Shown here: piece by piece, positions 53,453 to 61,853 of the stretch | How the letters are laid out: every line of letters begins with the position of its first letter | Position numbering within the stretch: position 1 is the first letter of the stretch | Assembly (NCBI RefSeq): GCF_900107795.1 | Contig: NZ_FNRL01000016.1 | Location: 62,001-126,000 of the forward strand | DNA length: 64,000 nucleotides | Direction: 5' to 3' | DNA from: Chitinophaga terrae (ex Kim and Jung 2007) | GTDB lineage: Bacteria; Bacteroidota; Bacteroidia; Chitinophagales; Chitinophagaceae | The notes under the pieces: generated by a model | Database searches by the model: none | What the model saw: the letters and a program-made list of their open reading frames with translations, nothing else | Told to the model about the DNA's origin: nothing | Translations under genes and position numbers: made by a program

Positions 53453-54031
53453 ATGATCGAGTATATTGAATTACAGGACGAAGCATTAACTGCATTACTG
53501 GCGAACAATGATAACAAGGCTTTCGAGGCCTTGTACCAGCGTTATGCCCACGACCTGTATCAGCATGCCTACACCCGCTTTCCTGTTCCTCACCTGCTGG
53601 AAGACATGATCCAGGACATTTTCATCCATCTCTATAAAAAAAGGAATACCCTTGGGGAAGTAAAAAATGTAAAAGCCTACCTCTATGCCGCCATGCGAAA
53701 CAGGATCTTTAATGAGATCAGGAATTCGTTGTTGCATGAAAAACATCACCAGCAGATCCCCGCAACCGGCGTTACAGAAACTGAAATCAACTATGATGTA
53801 AAGTTGCTGGAGAAAAGATTATCGCAGGCCCTTGATAAATTGACGGAGAGAAGCCGGGAAATATTCCTGCTGAGCCGGCGCGATCAGCTTAGCAATAAAG
53901 AGATAGCCCAACGTTTAGGGATATCCGTGAAAGCCGTGGAAAAGCATATGGGGAAGTCGCTGCAGGTAATGCGCGACGAATTTAAAGACTATGGACTGAT
54001 ACTGGCGCTTACAATTGTGCTGTATCATTAA
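53453..54031 (+). CDS. ECF-type RNA polymerase sigma factor
   Basis: A 192-residue sigma-70-family factor with region 2 (KAFEALYQRYAHDLYQHAYTRF, DMIQDIFIHLYKKRNTL) and region 4 (LDKLTERSREIFLLSRRDQLSNKEIAQRLGISVKAVEKHM). It should direct transcription of the adjacent susC/susD operon once released by FecR. The ATG at 53453 is preferred to a GTG three codons earlier. The 3' end overlaps the convergent SRPBCC gene by 23 bp. Confidence 0.95.
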   Translation: MIEYIELQDEALTALLANNDNKAFEALYQRYAHDLYQHAYTRFPVPHLLEDMIQDIFIHLYKKRNTLGEVKNVKAYLYAAMRNRIFNEIRNSLLHEKHHQQIPATGVTETEINYDVKLLEKRLSQALDKLTERSREIFLLSRRDQLSNKEIAQRLGISVKAVEKHMGKSLQVMRDEFKDYGLILALTIVLYH

Positions 54032-54455
54032 GCGTTTCTGCCATCTTTTTAATATTAAACACCGTACCTCTCCAGTAAAACTCCAGGTGTTTCCTGATCA
54101 CATCTGTAGGGAAGTTGGAAATATGTACCGTCAGCTGCTGGAGGTTATCAATTACCGACAATTCAAATAACAGGATGCTGTAATTCCCGGGCAGATCCGG
54201 GAGCCGGGATATTGAACTGAAATGGCTGTAGCTGAGCGCTTTTTCTTCTTCATACCGCAGCACTATGCCTTTGTTTTTGAAAGGAATGTGATGGAAACCT
54301 TTGACCAGGATGGAAGAATTGACCTCCCAGCTGGTAGATATGGTAATGTTCATTTCAGGGCCCATCCATACTGCCATCAGTTCCGGGTTGGTCAGTACTT
54401 TCCAGAGAGTGGCGGCTGTACAGTTGATGGTGAGCGTAGTAGAAAAGCTGTCCAT
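54009..54455 (-). CDS. SRPBCC/AHSA1-like small protein
   Basis: A 148-residue cytoplasmic protein of the START-like SRPBCC fold: SFSTTLTINCTAATLWKVLTNPELMAVWMGPE at the beginning and the closing helix FYWRGTVFNIKKMAETL. Such domains bind hydrophobic ligands or act as Hsp90 co-chaperone-like activators; no more exact function can be given. The ATG at 54455 is chosen because the family begins there; a longer frame to 54641 runs through the yidC terminator. Confidence 0.78.
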   Translation of the reverse strand: MDSFSTTLTINCTAATLWKVLTNPELMAVWMGPEMNITISTSWEVNSSILVKGFHHIPFKNKGIVLRYEEEKALSYSHFSSISRLPDLPGNYSILLFELSVIDNLQQLTVHISNFPTDVIRKHLEFYWRGTVFNIKKMAETLNDTAQL

Positions 54456-54511
54456 ACCGCCAAGATAGCATACCCACCCCAGGCAGGCGGCAAAAGTTAT
54501 ATGAACGGTAC

Positions 54512-54549
54512 AAAAACAAACAGGGCGTACCGGATAATGGTACACCCTG
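54512..54549 (-). terminator. Intrinsic terminator of yidC
   Basis: Arms CAGGGCGTACC (54521-54531) and GGTACACCCTG (54539-54549) with one G-U pair, followed on the minus strand by the T-rich TTTGTTTTTG. It starts 26 bp after the yidC stop. Confidence 0.8.
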
Positions 54550-54574
54550 TGAATATCGGCAGTTAGACTGGTAA

Positions 54575-56419
54575 CTATTTTTTCCTTTGTTGCTGCATTT
54601 CCTGCTGGCGTTTTTGCACCTCTTCGAGGCGCTCCTGCCATTTGGATTTGGTCTTAGGTTTTTTCTTATTCTCCTGGATCTGTGCATGAATTTTATCATG
54701 GTTGATGATAAATTTCTGAATCACAAATTGCAACAGGATACTGATAACGTTAGATAAGAAATAGTAGAAGGTCAATGCGGCAGCCAGACGGTTGAAGATA
54801 CCCAACAGCATGATAGGCATGATGTAAGGCATATACTTCATTACCGGGTTGCTTTGATCTGCCATACCACGGTTGTAGAAGGCGAGGATCAAGCTGGTGA
54901 TGGTCATAAGGATGGTGAACAAGCTGACATGATCGCCATAGAATGGGATATTGAACGGCAGGTTCACGATCGAATCGTATGTAGACAGGTCTTTTGCCCA
55001 GAGGAAGCTTTCCTGGCGCAGTTCGATGGAAGACGGGAAGAAGCTGTACATCGCTACCAGGATAGGCAACTGTAGTAAAGCTGGCAAACATCCGCCTAAC
55101 GGGTTTACGCCTGCGCTTTTGAAGAGTTTCATCTGTTCAACGCCAAAAGCTTGTTGGTCGTCGCCATATTTTGCTTTCAGTTCATCGATCTCAGGTTTCA
55201 GCACTTTCATCTTAGCTTGTGAAACATAGCTCTGGTAAGTGAAAGGAGCGATGAGCAAACGGATGAAGATGGTCAGCAGGATGATGATGATACCATAGTT
55301 GCTGATAAAGCCGCTGAGGAAGTTGAATACAGGGATGATAATGAAGATGTTCACATACTTCACGAAAGCGAAGATACCTGTACCCAGGGGAATGATCTTT
55401 TGCAGACCTATATCAAATGATTTCAGTGTTTTGTAATGGTTAGGACCGTAGTAGATCTCCATCGGGAAGCTGAAGTCGTTAGCGCGGTTGTAAGGCAGCT
55501 GGAGGGTAGACAGCGCCTGGCCTACGATCTGCGGGCTTTCAGGAACCTTTGTATTGATATCAGCGTTGTTGAACAGGTCTTTCTTCGCGATGATGGTAGT
55601 ATTGAAGAACTGTTGTTTAACGCTGAGCCATTTTACTTTTTTGTCCAGTTTTTCGTGGCTGGTACGGCTTAAAGTAAAGTAGTCGTGTTTCTCATTTTCC
55701 AACATGTAGTGCGCCTGGTTGTTCTGGCGTTCGTTCTGCATGTCGTGTTCCTGTTTATCGTCCTGTGTATTCCACTGCAGGTTCAGGTAGTTCTGGTTGC
55801 CTGGCAGCAGTTTTTGCAGTCCAACAGCGTGAATGGTATAGTCAACCAGGTAGCTGCCGGGTTTCAGCGCATACTGGAATTCAAGATACGTATTAGGATC
55901 GGTGGTATTAAGACGGTAAGCGATGGTTTTAACGCCGCCCGGGCCTTCCTGAGGTTTGCCTGCTGTGAAATACAGGTCGGCGCTGTTGAGCATTTTATTC
56001 AGGTTAGCGGGAACTTCAACTGAAAGGCGGTTGAAAGAGCTTTGTTGCAACATTAAAGGAGCGCCATCGTAAGTTTTATAGTCTTTCAGTTGTACGCTGG
56101 CAGGCTGGCCACCTTTATTGGTGAAAACGATTTTCACCACATCATTCTCTAAAGTGGTTTTTTCTTCAGTACCGGCAGCAGCGGCTGCAAATAATCCAAA
56201 TTCGCCGTTTAATAATGCCTGGTGTGCCGAGTCGAGCGGCCCTGCATTCAGCGCACCTGTAGTATCAGCAACCGGAGTTTTAGGCTTGTTAAGCGCTAAA
56301 ATGGAATCTTGTCTGGCTTTTTCTTTCAAATAAGCGGATTGCTGTTTCTGATTGTAGAAAATGTACCCTACCATCAAAACACCTAACAGTAAAAACCCAA
56401 TGACCGAATTTCTATCCAT
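54575..56419 (-). CDS. yidC: Membrane protein insertase YidC
   Basis: A 614-residue inner-membrane insertase of the Gram-negative long type: one N-terminal helix (DRNSVIGFLLLGVLMVGYIFYN), a large periplasmic beta domain (about 80-340) and a C-terminal five-helix core (about 355-590; FIRLLIAPFTYQSYVSQAKMKVLKPE, GCLPALLQLPILVAMYSFFP). The C-terminus ends in a basic, glutamine-rich tail that contacts the ribosome. The ATG at 56419 is preferred to one three codons earlier. A -7-like TACCTTTG on the minus strand is at 56451-56444. Confidence 0.96.
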   Translation of the reverse strand: MDRNSVIGFLLLGVLMVGYIFYNQKQQSAYLKEKARQDSILALNKPKTPVADTTGALNAGPLDSAHQALLNGEFGLFAAAAAGTEEKTTLENDVVKIVFTNKGGQPASVQLKDYKTYDGAPLMLQQSSFNRLSVEVPANLNKMLNSADLYFTAGKPQEGPGGVKTIAYRLNTTDPNTYLEFQYALKPGSYLVDYTIHAVGLQKLLPGNQNYLNLQWNTQDDKQEHDMQNERQNNQAHYMLENEKHDYFTLSRTSHEKLDKKVKWLSVKQQFFNTTIIAKKDLFNNADINTKVPESPQIVGQALSTLQLPYNRANDFSFPMEIYYGPNHYKTLKSFDIGLQKIIPLGTGIFAFVKYVNIFIIIPVFNFLSGFISNYGIIIILLTIFIRLLIAPFTYQSYVSQAKMKVLKPEIDELKAKYGDDQQAFGVEQMKLFKSAGVNPLGGCLPALLQLPILVAMYSFFPSSIELRQESFLWAKDLSTYDSIVNLPFNIPFYGDHVSLFTILMTITSLILAFYNRGMADQSNPVMKYMPYIMPIMLLGIFNRLAAALTFYYFLSNVISILLQFVIQKFIINHDKIHAQIQENKKKPKTKSKWQERLEEVQKRQQEMQQQRKK

Positions 56420-56607
56420 GAAATGCAATTAAAATTTAGGCAGCAAAGGTAAGCATGATTTTACGAAATGACCATGCTTTTTAGGTGAAACCCCTGTTAA
56501 ATGCGGTTAAAATAATAATATAAAGTACAGAATATGTATCTTACTGATTATCAATTTAAAAATCACATCATTTAATTAAAGGGTTATATACCTTTCTTTC
56601 CTGATAT

Positions 56608-56647
56608 TAAAAAAGATCAGCAAGAAGTCTTTTCTCACTGATCTTTT
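56608..56647 (-). terminator. Intrinsic terminator of pyrG
   Basis: Arms AAAAGATCAG (56611-56620) and CTGATCTTTT (56638-56647), followed on the minus strand by further T residues. It lies 16 bp after the pyrG stop codon. Confidence 0.82.
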
Positions 56648-56663
56648 ATATGATGTGAATAAA

Positions 56664-58307
56664 TTAAGCGATTTGTTCTTCCAGTTTGGTTTTGCCATTC
56701 TTGCTCTCTGCGTATTGCTTGGCGGCTTTTACGAAAGAGACGAAAACAGGGGCCGGGCTTTCTACTGTACTTTTCAGTTCCGGGTGGAACTGAACGCCTA
56801 CGTAGAATGGATGGTCGGGCAATTCGATGATTTCAACCAGGCCGCTTTCCGGGTTTTTACCGGAGAGTTTCAGGCCGGCTTCTTCAAACTGTTGAATGAA
56901 GTCGTTATTGAACTCGTAACGGTGACGGTGTCTTTCGCTGATGGAAGTAGCGCCGTAGATCTCGGCAGCTTTAGAACCTGGCGTCAGTTCGCAGGCATAG
57001 GCGCCTAATCTCATGGTTCCGCCTTTAGCGGTCACTTTCTTCTGTTCTTCCATGAGGTTGATCACCGGGTGGGCGGTGTCAGGGTTCATTTCAGAAGAGT
57101 GCGCATCTTTCCAGCCGAGAACGTTGCGGGCGTATTCTACAACCGACATTTGCATTCCCAGGCAGATGCCGAAGAAAGGCAGTTTATTTTCGCGGGCGTA
57201 CTGGATGGCAACGATCTTGCCTTCGATTCCCCTGCTTCCGAAGCCCGGGGCAACCAGGAGGCCGTCGAGGTTCTTCAGTTTTTCCGCTACGTTTTCCTGC
57301 GTAATATGTTCAGAGTGAATATTTTGTACTACTACTTTACATTCATTCTGTGCACCGGCATGAATAAATGATTCCAGGATGGATTTATAAGCATCCTGCA
57401 ATTCAACATATTTACCGATAAGGCCGATGGTCACTTTAGATTTAGGATATTTCAGTTTATCCAGGAATTCGCGCCATTTTACCAGTTCCGGTTCTTTTTC
57501 GATAGGCAGGCCTAATCTTTTCAGTACGGAGATATCCAGTTTTTCGCGCATCATTTCCAGCGGTACTTCGTAGATGGTAGGTACGTCGTTGGCTTCTATC
57601 ACGGCATCTACCTGCACATTACAGAAGAGGGCGATCTTCTTTTTCAGATCGCGGTACAGCGGTTCTTCAGTTCTGCAGACGATAATATCAGGATGTACGC
57701 CATATTCGCTTAACAGGCGTACAGAGTGTTGAGTAGGCTTGGTTTTAAGTTCTTTAGCAGCTCTCAGGTAAGGGATCAGGGTCAGGTGCACTACCAGGCA
57801 ATCTTCTTCTCCCAGTTCCCACTGCAACTGGCGAACTGCCTCAATGTAAGGAAGAGATTCGATGTCGCCTACTGTTCCGCCTAATTCGGTGATCACGATA
57901 TCATATTTGCCATCTTTTCCTAACAGGAGGATGCGGCGTTTGATCTCATCGGTAATGTGAGGGATCACCTGCACGGTTTTACCCAGGTAAGCGCCTTCTC
58001 TTTCTTTGTTGATCACTGTTTGATAAATACGGCCGGTAGTAACGTTGTTAGCCTGCGAAGTAGGCGTGTTCAGGAAACGTTCGTAGTGGCCCAAGTCCAG
58101 GTCGGTTTCTGCGCCATCTTCAGTTACGTAACATTCGCCATGTTCGTAAGGGTTTAATGTTCCCGGATCCACATTGATATATGGATCAAATTTCTGAATA
58201 GTCACTCTAAAGCCACGGGCCTGCAATAATTTTGCAAGTGAAGCAGCTATAATTCCTTTACCCAAAGAGGAAGTAACACCTCCCGTAACGAAGATATATT
58301 TTGCCAT
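56664..58307 (-). CDS. pyrG: CTP synthase
   Basis: A 547-residue two-domain enzyme that aminates UTP to CTP with glutamine. The synthetase half begins FVTGGVTSSLGKGI; the glutaminase half has FGICLGMQ with nucleophile Cys382 and the closing HPE in VGVQFHPE. Length is normal. The gene is preceded by a good promoter (58437-58408, minus strand) and a ~95-nt leader; I see none of the C-run/GGGC arrangement used by Gram-positive pyrG attenuation. Confidence 0.98.
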   Translation of the reverse strand: MAKYIFVTGGVTSSLGKGIIAASLAKLLQARGFRVTIQKFDPYINVDPGTLNPYEHGECYVTEDGAETDLDLGHYERFLNTPTSQANNVTTGRIYQTVINKEREGAYLGKTVQVIPHITDEIKRRILLLGKDGKYDIVITELGGTVGDIESLPYIEAVRQLQWELGEEDCLVVHLTLIPYLRAAKELKTKPTQHSVRLLSEYGVHPDIIVCRTEEPLYRDLKKKIALFCNVQVDAVIEANDVPTIYEVPLEMMREKLDISVLKRLGLPIEKEPELVKWREFLDKLKYPKSKVTIGLIGKYVELQDAYKSILESFIHAGAQNECKVVVQNIHSEHITQENVAEKLKNLDGLLVAPGFGSRGIEGKIVAIQYARENKLPFFGICLGMQMSVVEYARNVLGWKDAHSSEMNPDTAHPVINLMEEQKKVTAKGGTMRLGAYACELTPGSKAAEIYGATSISERHRHRYEFNNDFIQQFEEAGLKLSGKNPESGLVEIIELPDHPFYVGVQFHPELKSTVESPAPVFVSFVKAAKQYAESKNGKTKLEEQIA

Positions 58308-58644
58308 AAAAACTATAATTCAGCTAAAAGTACTTGACCTATAAACGGGGAAGTGCCGGACTGCGTTTGGTGTAACCGATCAAGTAAAACTACTTCCGAA
58401 GGTCATGCAAAGTTACACAAATTTGCGTCGCTCCCAAGTTTTTTAAGCCACAGCTTTATTTGTTTGTTAATTTTTGGGCAAATATCTTTCGCTCTGATCA
58501 TTGATCTAATGGGCGTTTTGAAGAATTTTCAAGCAGTGGAAATTATTTGTTAAAAACCTTTATTGCTGCCGGGGGTTAAACATATAATAACCGGCGCTTA
58601 AATATATTAGATGTAAATTTGCGTCCGAAATACAATAAAAAGAA
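58308..58644. promoter_or_regulatory. Divergent pyrG / thioesterase control region
   Basis: On the minus strand TTG (58437-58435), 19 bp and TAACTTTG (58415-58408) form a well-spaced Bacteroidota promoter for pyrG, giving a leader of about 95 nt. The leader can form an 8-bp stem (ACTTGATC with GGTCAAGT, one G-U). On the plus strand TAAATTTG (58614-58621) is a -7 box 23 nt before the thioesterase ATG. There is no gene in the interval. Confidence 0.65.
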
Positions 58645-59163
58645 ATGACTTTAACGCCGAAAAGAGCCCAGGATTCCCTGGTTCAAATGACTGAACTGGT
58701 ATTACCGAACGATACGAATACATTTGGTAACCTGATGGGAGGTCGTTTGATGTATTGGATGGACATCGCGGCAGCGCTGGCCTCTATGAAACACTGCAGT
58801 GCGCCTGTTGTTACCGCGTCTGTTGACAATATATCTTTCGAAAATCCCATTAAACTGGGCAACGTAGTGCATATAGAATCCAAAGTCAGCAGGGCTTTCA
58901 CTACTTCCATGGAGGTACACATCCGGGTTTGGGGAGAAGATCCTGTGCAGCAATACCGTTACAAATCCAATGAAGCTTTCATGACATTTGTGGCGCTTGA
59001 TCCTAATGGCAATTCCCGTCCTGTACCGAAGATCATCCCTGACACAGAAGAAGAAAAAAAATTATATGAGAGCGCGATGAGCCGCCGCCAAATGCGGCTG
59101 ATCCTTTCCGGCAAAATGAAACCCGAAGACGCTGATGCGCTGAAAGCCTTCTTTTCTATATAG
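58645..59163 (+). CDS. Acyl-CoA thioesterase (YciA/BACH-like hotdog)
   Basis: A 172-residue hotdog-fold acyl-CoA hydrolase. QMTELVLPNDTNTFGNLMGGRLMYWMDIAAALAS is the classical beginning with the catalytic Asn-Asp region, and VVTASVDNISFENPIKLG forms the central helix-strand. It hydrolyses medium or long acyl-CoA in the cytosol. The C-terminal tail (MRLILSGKMKPEDADAL) is usual for the BACH-like subgroup. Copy C of the hairpin repeat begins 13 bp after the stop codon. Confidence 0.92.
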   Translation: MTLTPKRAQDSLVQMTELVLPNDTNTFGNLMGGRLMYWMDIAAALASMKHCSAPVVTASVDNISFENPIKLGNVVHIESKVSRAFTTSMEVHIRVWGEDPVQQYRYKSNEAFMTFVALDPNGNSRPVPKIIPDTEEEKKLYESAMSRRQMRLILSGKMKPEDADALKAFFSI

Positions 59164-59176
59164 CTCCCGGCAGAGG

Positions 59177-59368
59177 TTTCACGCAAAGGAGCAAAGGAGC
59201 AAAGAAGCATAAGAAGTTTTAATCGAAGCGAATTTTAAGAAAGCAAAGGAGTTGATGATTGTGTTAGATAACATTATTCTTCAGCTCCTTTGCTTTCTTA
59301 TTTCCTTAAAATAATTATCTTATGCTTCTTTGCTCCTTTGCTCCTCTGCGTGAAACCTTTGCGTGAAA
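59177..59368 (-). repeat. Long hairpin repeat, copy C (192 bp), inverted
   Basis: The same element as copies A and B in the opposite orientation: the asymmetric segment that is on the right in A and B (AAAATTYGCTYTGGTC type) is on the left here as its complement (GCGAATTTTAAGAAAGC). Inner stem AAGAAAGCAAAGGAGTTG and outer arms GCAAAGAAGCATAAG are retained; the left end has one TTTCACGC unit and the right end two. Its right arm supplies the last codons and the stop of the minus-strand HD gene. Confidence 0.9.
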
Positions 59369-60015
59369 CCACCCCATTCTTTGTAGAACTGTTCCAGGAA
59401 GCCTTCCATATAGGCGTGGCGTTCGGCGGCCAGTTGCCGGCCCGTTGCGGTATTCATCCTGTCTTTCAGTCGCAATAGTTTTTCGTAAAAATGGTTGATG
59501 GTAGGCGCTGTACTCTTTTTATATTCTTCTTTTGTTAAAGATAAATTCGGCGCAATGCCCGGGTCGTAGATTGCCCGGTTTTTGAAACCTCCGTAATTGA
59601 ACGCCCTGGCAATACCAATAGCGCCGATGGCATCCAGCCTGTCGGCATCCTGTACTATTGCCAGTTCGGGAGAGGTATAGGCGGCTTTTTTGTTTCCTCC
59701 TTTAAAGGAAATATAGCGGATGATGTTCACCACGGCTTCAATTACGCGGGGCGGTACCTGTAAAGACTCCAGGAACGCTGTTGCCCTGGCCGGACCTACC
59801 TCTTCGTCGCCGTCGTGGAACTTGGAGTCGGCGATATCGTGCAATAAGGCGCCCAGCTCCACTACCAACAGGTCTGCCTCCTCGGAGGCGGCAATGAGTT
59901 TTGCATTATTCCAGACCCGGTTTATATGCCACCAGTCGTGGCCGCCTTCGGCCGATCTTAATTCTTCTTTTACATATGCAACAGTTGCTGCTATAATTTC
60001 ATCATGATTCATCAT
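59320..60015 (-). CDS. HD-domain phosphohydrolase (YedJ-like)
   Basis: A 231-residue metal-dependent phosphohydrolase. The HD motif is complete: HDWWHINRVW (first His), LLHDIADSKFHD (His-Asp pair) and ADRLDAIGA (last Asp). It resembles small HD proteins such as E. coli YedJ, of unknown nucleotide substrate. The normal family C-terminus ends near FYKEW; the last 16 or so residues (GGFTQRFHAEEQRSKEA) and the stop codon are encoded by the hairpin repeat, copy C, so the tail is a by-product of its insertion. Confidence 0.88.
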   Translation of the reverse strand: MMNHDEIIAATVAYVKEELRSAEGGHDWWHINRVWNNAKLIAASEEADLLVVELGALLHDIADSKFHDGDEEVGPARATAFLESLQVPPRVIEAVVNIIRYISFKGGNKKAAYTSPELAIVQDADRLDAIGAIGIARAFNYGGFKNRAIYDPGIAPNLSLTKEEYKKSTAPTINHFYEKLLRLKDRMNTATGRQLAAERHAYMEGFLEQFYKEWGGFTQRFHAEEQRSKEA

Positions 60016-60099
60016 AGTTTCGCAATGATACTTTTTTTTAAGAAGGCTGCTGCCAACATTCGATTAATTTAGGTGTTTTCCTTATAAAAAACTTCTATT

Positions 60100-60441
60100 A
60101 TGCTGCAGGTGAAAAGGATTTATGAGCCTTATGACGAAAAAGACGGGTTCCGTATCCTGGTAGACAGGCTATGGCCAAGAGGGATATCAAAAGAAAAAGC
60201 GCATATCGACGAATGGGAAAAGGAAATAGCTCCCAGCAACGAATTACGGGAATGGTTCAACCATGACCCCGCGAAGTTCGCCGAGTTCAAAACAAGGTAT
60301 AAACATGAATTACAGGGGAAAAAAGATTTGTTGGACGCCATCCGGCGTAAAGCCCAACATCAACGGGTAACGCTATTATATGGGGCTAAAGACAGGGAAC
60401 ATAACCAGGCCCAGGTACTGCTGGAGATCCTTAAAAAGTGA
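60100..60441 (+). CDS. DUF488-family protein
   Basis: A 113-residue protein of the DUF488 family: RIYEPYDEKDGFRILVDRLWPRGISK, the conserved IAPSNELREWFNHDP segment and the VTLLYGAKDREHNQA end. The family may be related to DNA- or nucleotide-modifying enzymes through conserved Arg/Trp/Asp residues, but no activity has been shown. There is no signal peptide. It is convergent with the siroheme synthase gene. Confidence 0.9.
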   Translation: MLQVKRIYEPYDEKDGFRILVDRLWPRGISKEKAHIDEWEKEIAPSNELREWFNHDPAKFAEFKTRYKHELQGKKDLLDAIRRKAQHQRVTLLYGAKDREHNQAQVLLEILKK

Positions 60442-60454
60442 CCTCCTGGCGGGA

Positions 60455-61060
60455 TCAGGATTTATCTTTATCCGTTTGTACCAATACGTCGGTGATATTA
60501 TTCAGTTGTTTCACCTTACTGGCGAAATCGCCCGCCAGGCGGTCGCGGATCGCCGAAAGCTTATGCAGGATCTCGTCGATGCTATCCGGGATGGCCTCCT
60601 GCAATACCTGTTTCAGTCGTTTGGCAATGGTAGGCGACTTGCCGTTGGTAGAGATGGCGATCTTCAGGTTTCCTTTACGGACAATAGATCCCAGGTAGAA
60701 ATCGCAAAGATCAGGGGTATCGGCCACGTTGATCAATACACGGCTTCCTTTTGCTTTTTCCCAAACGTAATAATTGAATTCCTTAATGTTAGTGGCGGCA
60801 ATCACCAGGTCTTTCCCCAGCAGGTCGCCGCAGGAAAATGATTTTTGAACCAGGGTAATATTCGGATACTGATGGGTTAAGGCTTCCAGTTCAGGCAAAA
60901 AATCCAATGCCACTACTGTAATGGTTGCCTGGGGGCAATTTTCCAGCATGGCATTGGTTTTTTCCAATCCGATATTCCCTCCACCAACTACTAAAACATG
61001 AAGTCTTTGCAGTTTGAAAAAGACGGGGAATAAATGATTTTCTTCCATTTTATACAGCAA
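60455..61060 (-). CDS. Siroheme synthase, NAD-dependent precorrin-2 dehydrogenase/ferrochelatase part
   Basis: A 201-residue Met8p/CysG-N-type protein that oxidises precorrin-2 to sirohydrochlorin and inserts iron. The nucleotide loop VLVVGGGNIGLEKTNAML lies at residues 15-32; VNVADTPDLCDFYLGSIVRKGNLKIAISTNGKSP is the hallmark of this enzyme. The methyltransferase half of CysG is absent and supplied by the preceding cobA gene, whose 3' end overlaps this start by 11 bp. Together with the sulfite reductase gene they form one operon that makes siroheme and its user. Confidence 0.93.
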   Translation of the reverse strand: MLYKMEENHLFPVFFKLQRLHVLVVGGGNIGLEKTNAMLENCPQATITVVALDFLPELEALTHQYPNITLVQKSFSCGDLLGKDLVIAATNIKEFNYYVWEKAKGSRVLINVADTPDLCDFYLGSIVRKGNLKIAISTNGKSPTIAKRLKQVLQEAIPDSIDEILHKLSAIRDRLAGDFASKVKQLNNITDVLVQTDKDKS

Positions 61061-61826
61061 TTTTTAGTTCATCGGCTACCTTCTGTTGTAATGACTGAAA
61101 TGCTTCATGAAATCGTACTACCTCCCCTATTACCAGGATAGCCGGGTTATGCAGGTTCTTGTCTGCTGCTATCTGCGGTAATGCGGCTACATCGCCCAAC
61201 CCGATCTTCTGGGTAGGTAAAGTGCCATTCTGGATAATAGCTGCCGGCGTTTCTCCTTTGCCTGCGGCACGGTATATTTCCGCTATTTCGTGCAGTTTGC
61301 TCATTCCCATGAGAATTACAACGGTGGTATTAGCATTGATGGCATGTTGCAGATCGCGGGATAAGTTGCCATTTTGCGTATTCCCTGTAATTACCCAGAA
61401 ACCTTCACTGACGTTACGCGCCGTTACCGGGATCTTGTTGATCCCCGGAACAGAGATCGCGCTTGAAACGCCAGGTATCACTTCGGCGGTGATACCAAAC
61501 TGCTGTGCAAATGCGATTTCTTCCTGGCCGCGGCCAAACACGAAAGAATCACCTCCTTTCAGTCTTACAACACTACCATAAGTTAATGCATATTTTACAA
61601 TCATGCGGTTTATTTCGTCCTGCGAATAAACATGCATGCCTGCCCGCTTACCCACAAACCTCCGTAAGCAGTTAGCCGGCGCGTGATCCAGCAGTTCGTT
61701 GCTGGACAGTGCGTCGTATAAAATAACCCTTGCATTCTGGATAGCTTTCAATCCTTTCACGGTAATCAGCTCAGGATCTCCAGGTCCAGCACCTATCAAT
61801 GTGAGTTTCGGTTGTATATTTTGCAT
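61050..61826 (-). CDS. cobA: Uroporphyrinogen-III C-methyltransferase
   Basis: A 258-residue SAM-dependent enzyme that methylates uroporphyrinogen III at C2 and C7 to precorrin-2. LIGAGPGDPELITVKG at the start, YDALSSNELLDHAP, VRLKGGDSFVFGRGQEE and the PGVSSAISVPGINKIPVTAR segment are all canonical. The protein is the stand-alone CobA/SUMT type. It lies 27 bp after the sulfite reductase gene and overlaps the siroheme synthase gene by 11 bp. Confidence 0.96.
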   Translation of the reverse strand: MQNIQPKLTLIGAGPGDPELITVKGLKAIQNARVILYDALSSNELLDHAPANCLRRFVGKRAGMHVYSQDEINRMIVKYALTYGSVVRLKGGDSFVFGRGQEEIAFAQQFGITAEVIPGVSSAISVPGINKIPVTARNVSEGFWVITGNTQNGNLSRDLQHAINANTTVVILMGMSKLHEIAEIYRAAGKGETPAAIIQNGTLPTQKIGLGDVAALPQIAADKNLHNPAILVIGEVVRFHEAFQSLQQKVADELKIAV

Positions 61827-61853
61827 GGTAGTAGTATTTAGGTAATGAACTAA

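Noticed and set aside
54456..54641. N-terminal extension of the SRPBCC protein
   Set aside because: The extension would run through the yidC terminator hairpin and does not resemble the family; the ATG at 54455 fits.
58308..58400. Attenuator or riboswitch in the pyrG leader
   Set aside because: Only one 8-bp stem without a T-run is seen, and no reiterative C or G run at the transcript start; the evidence is too weak.
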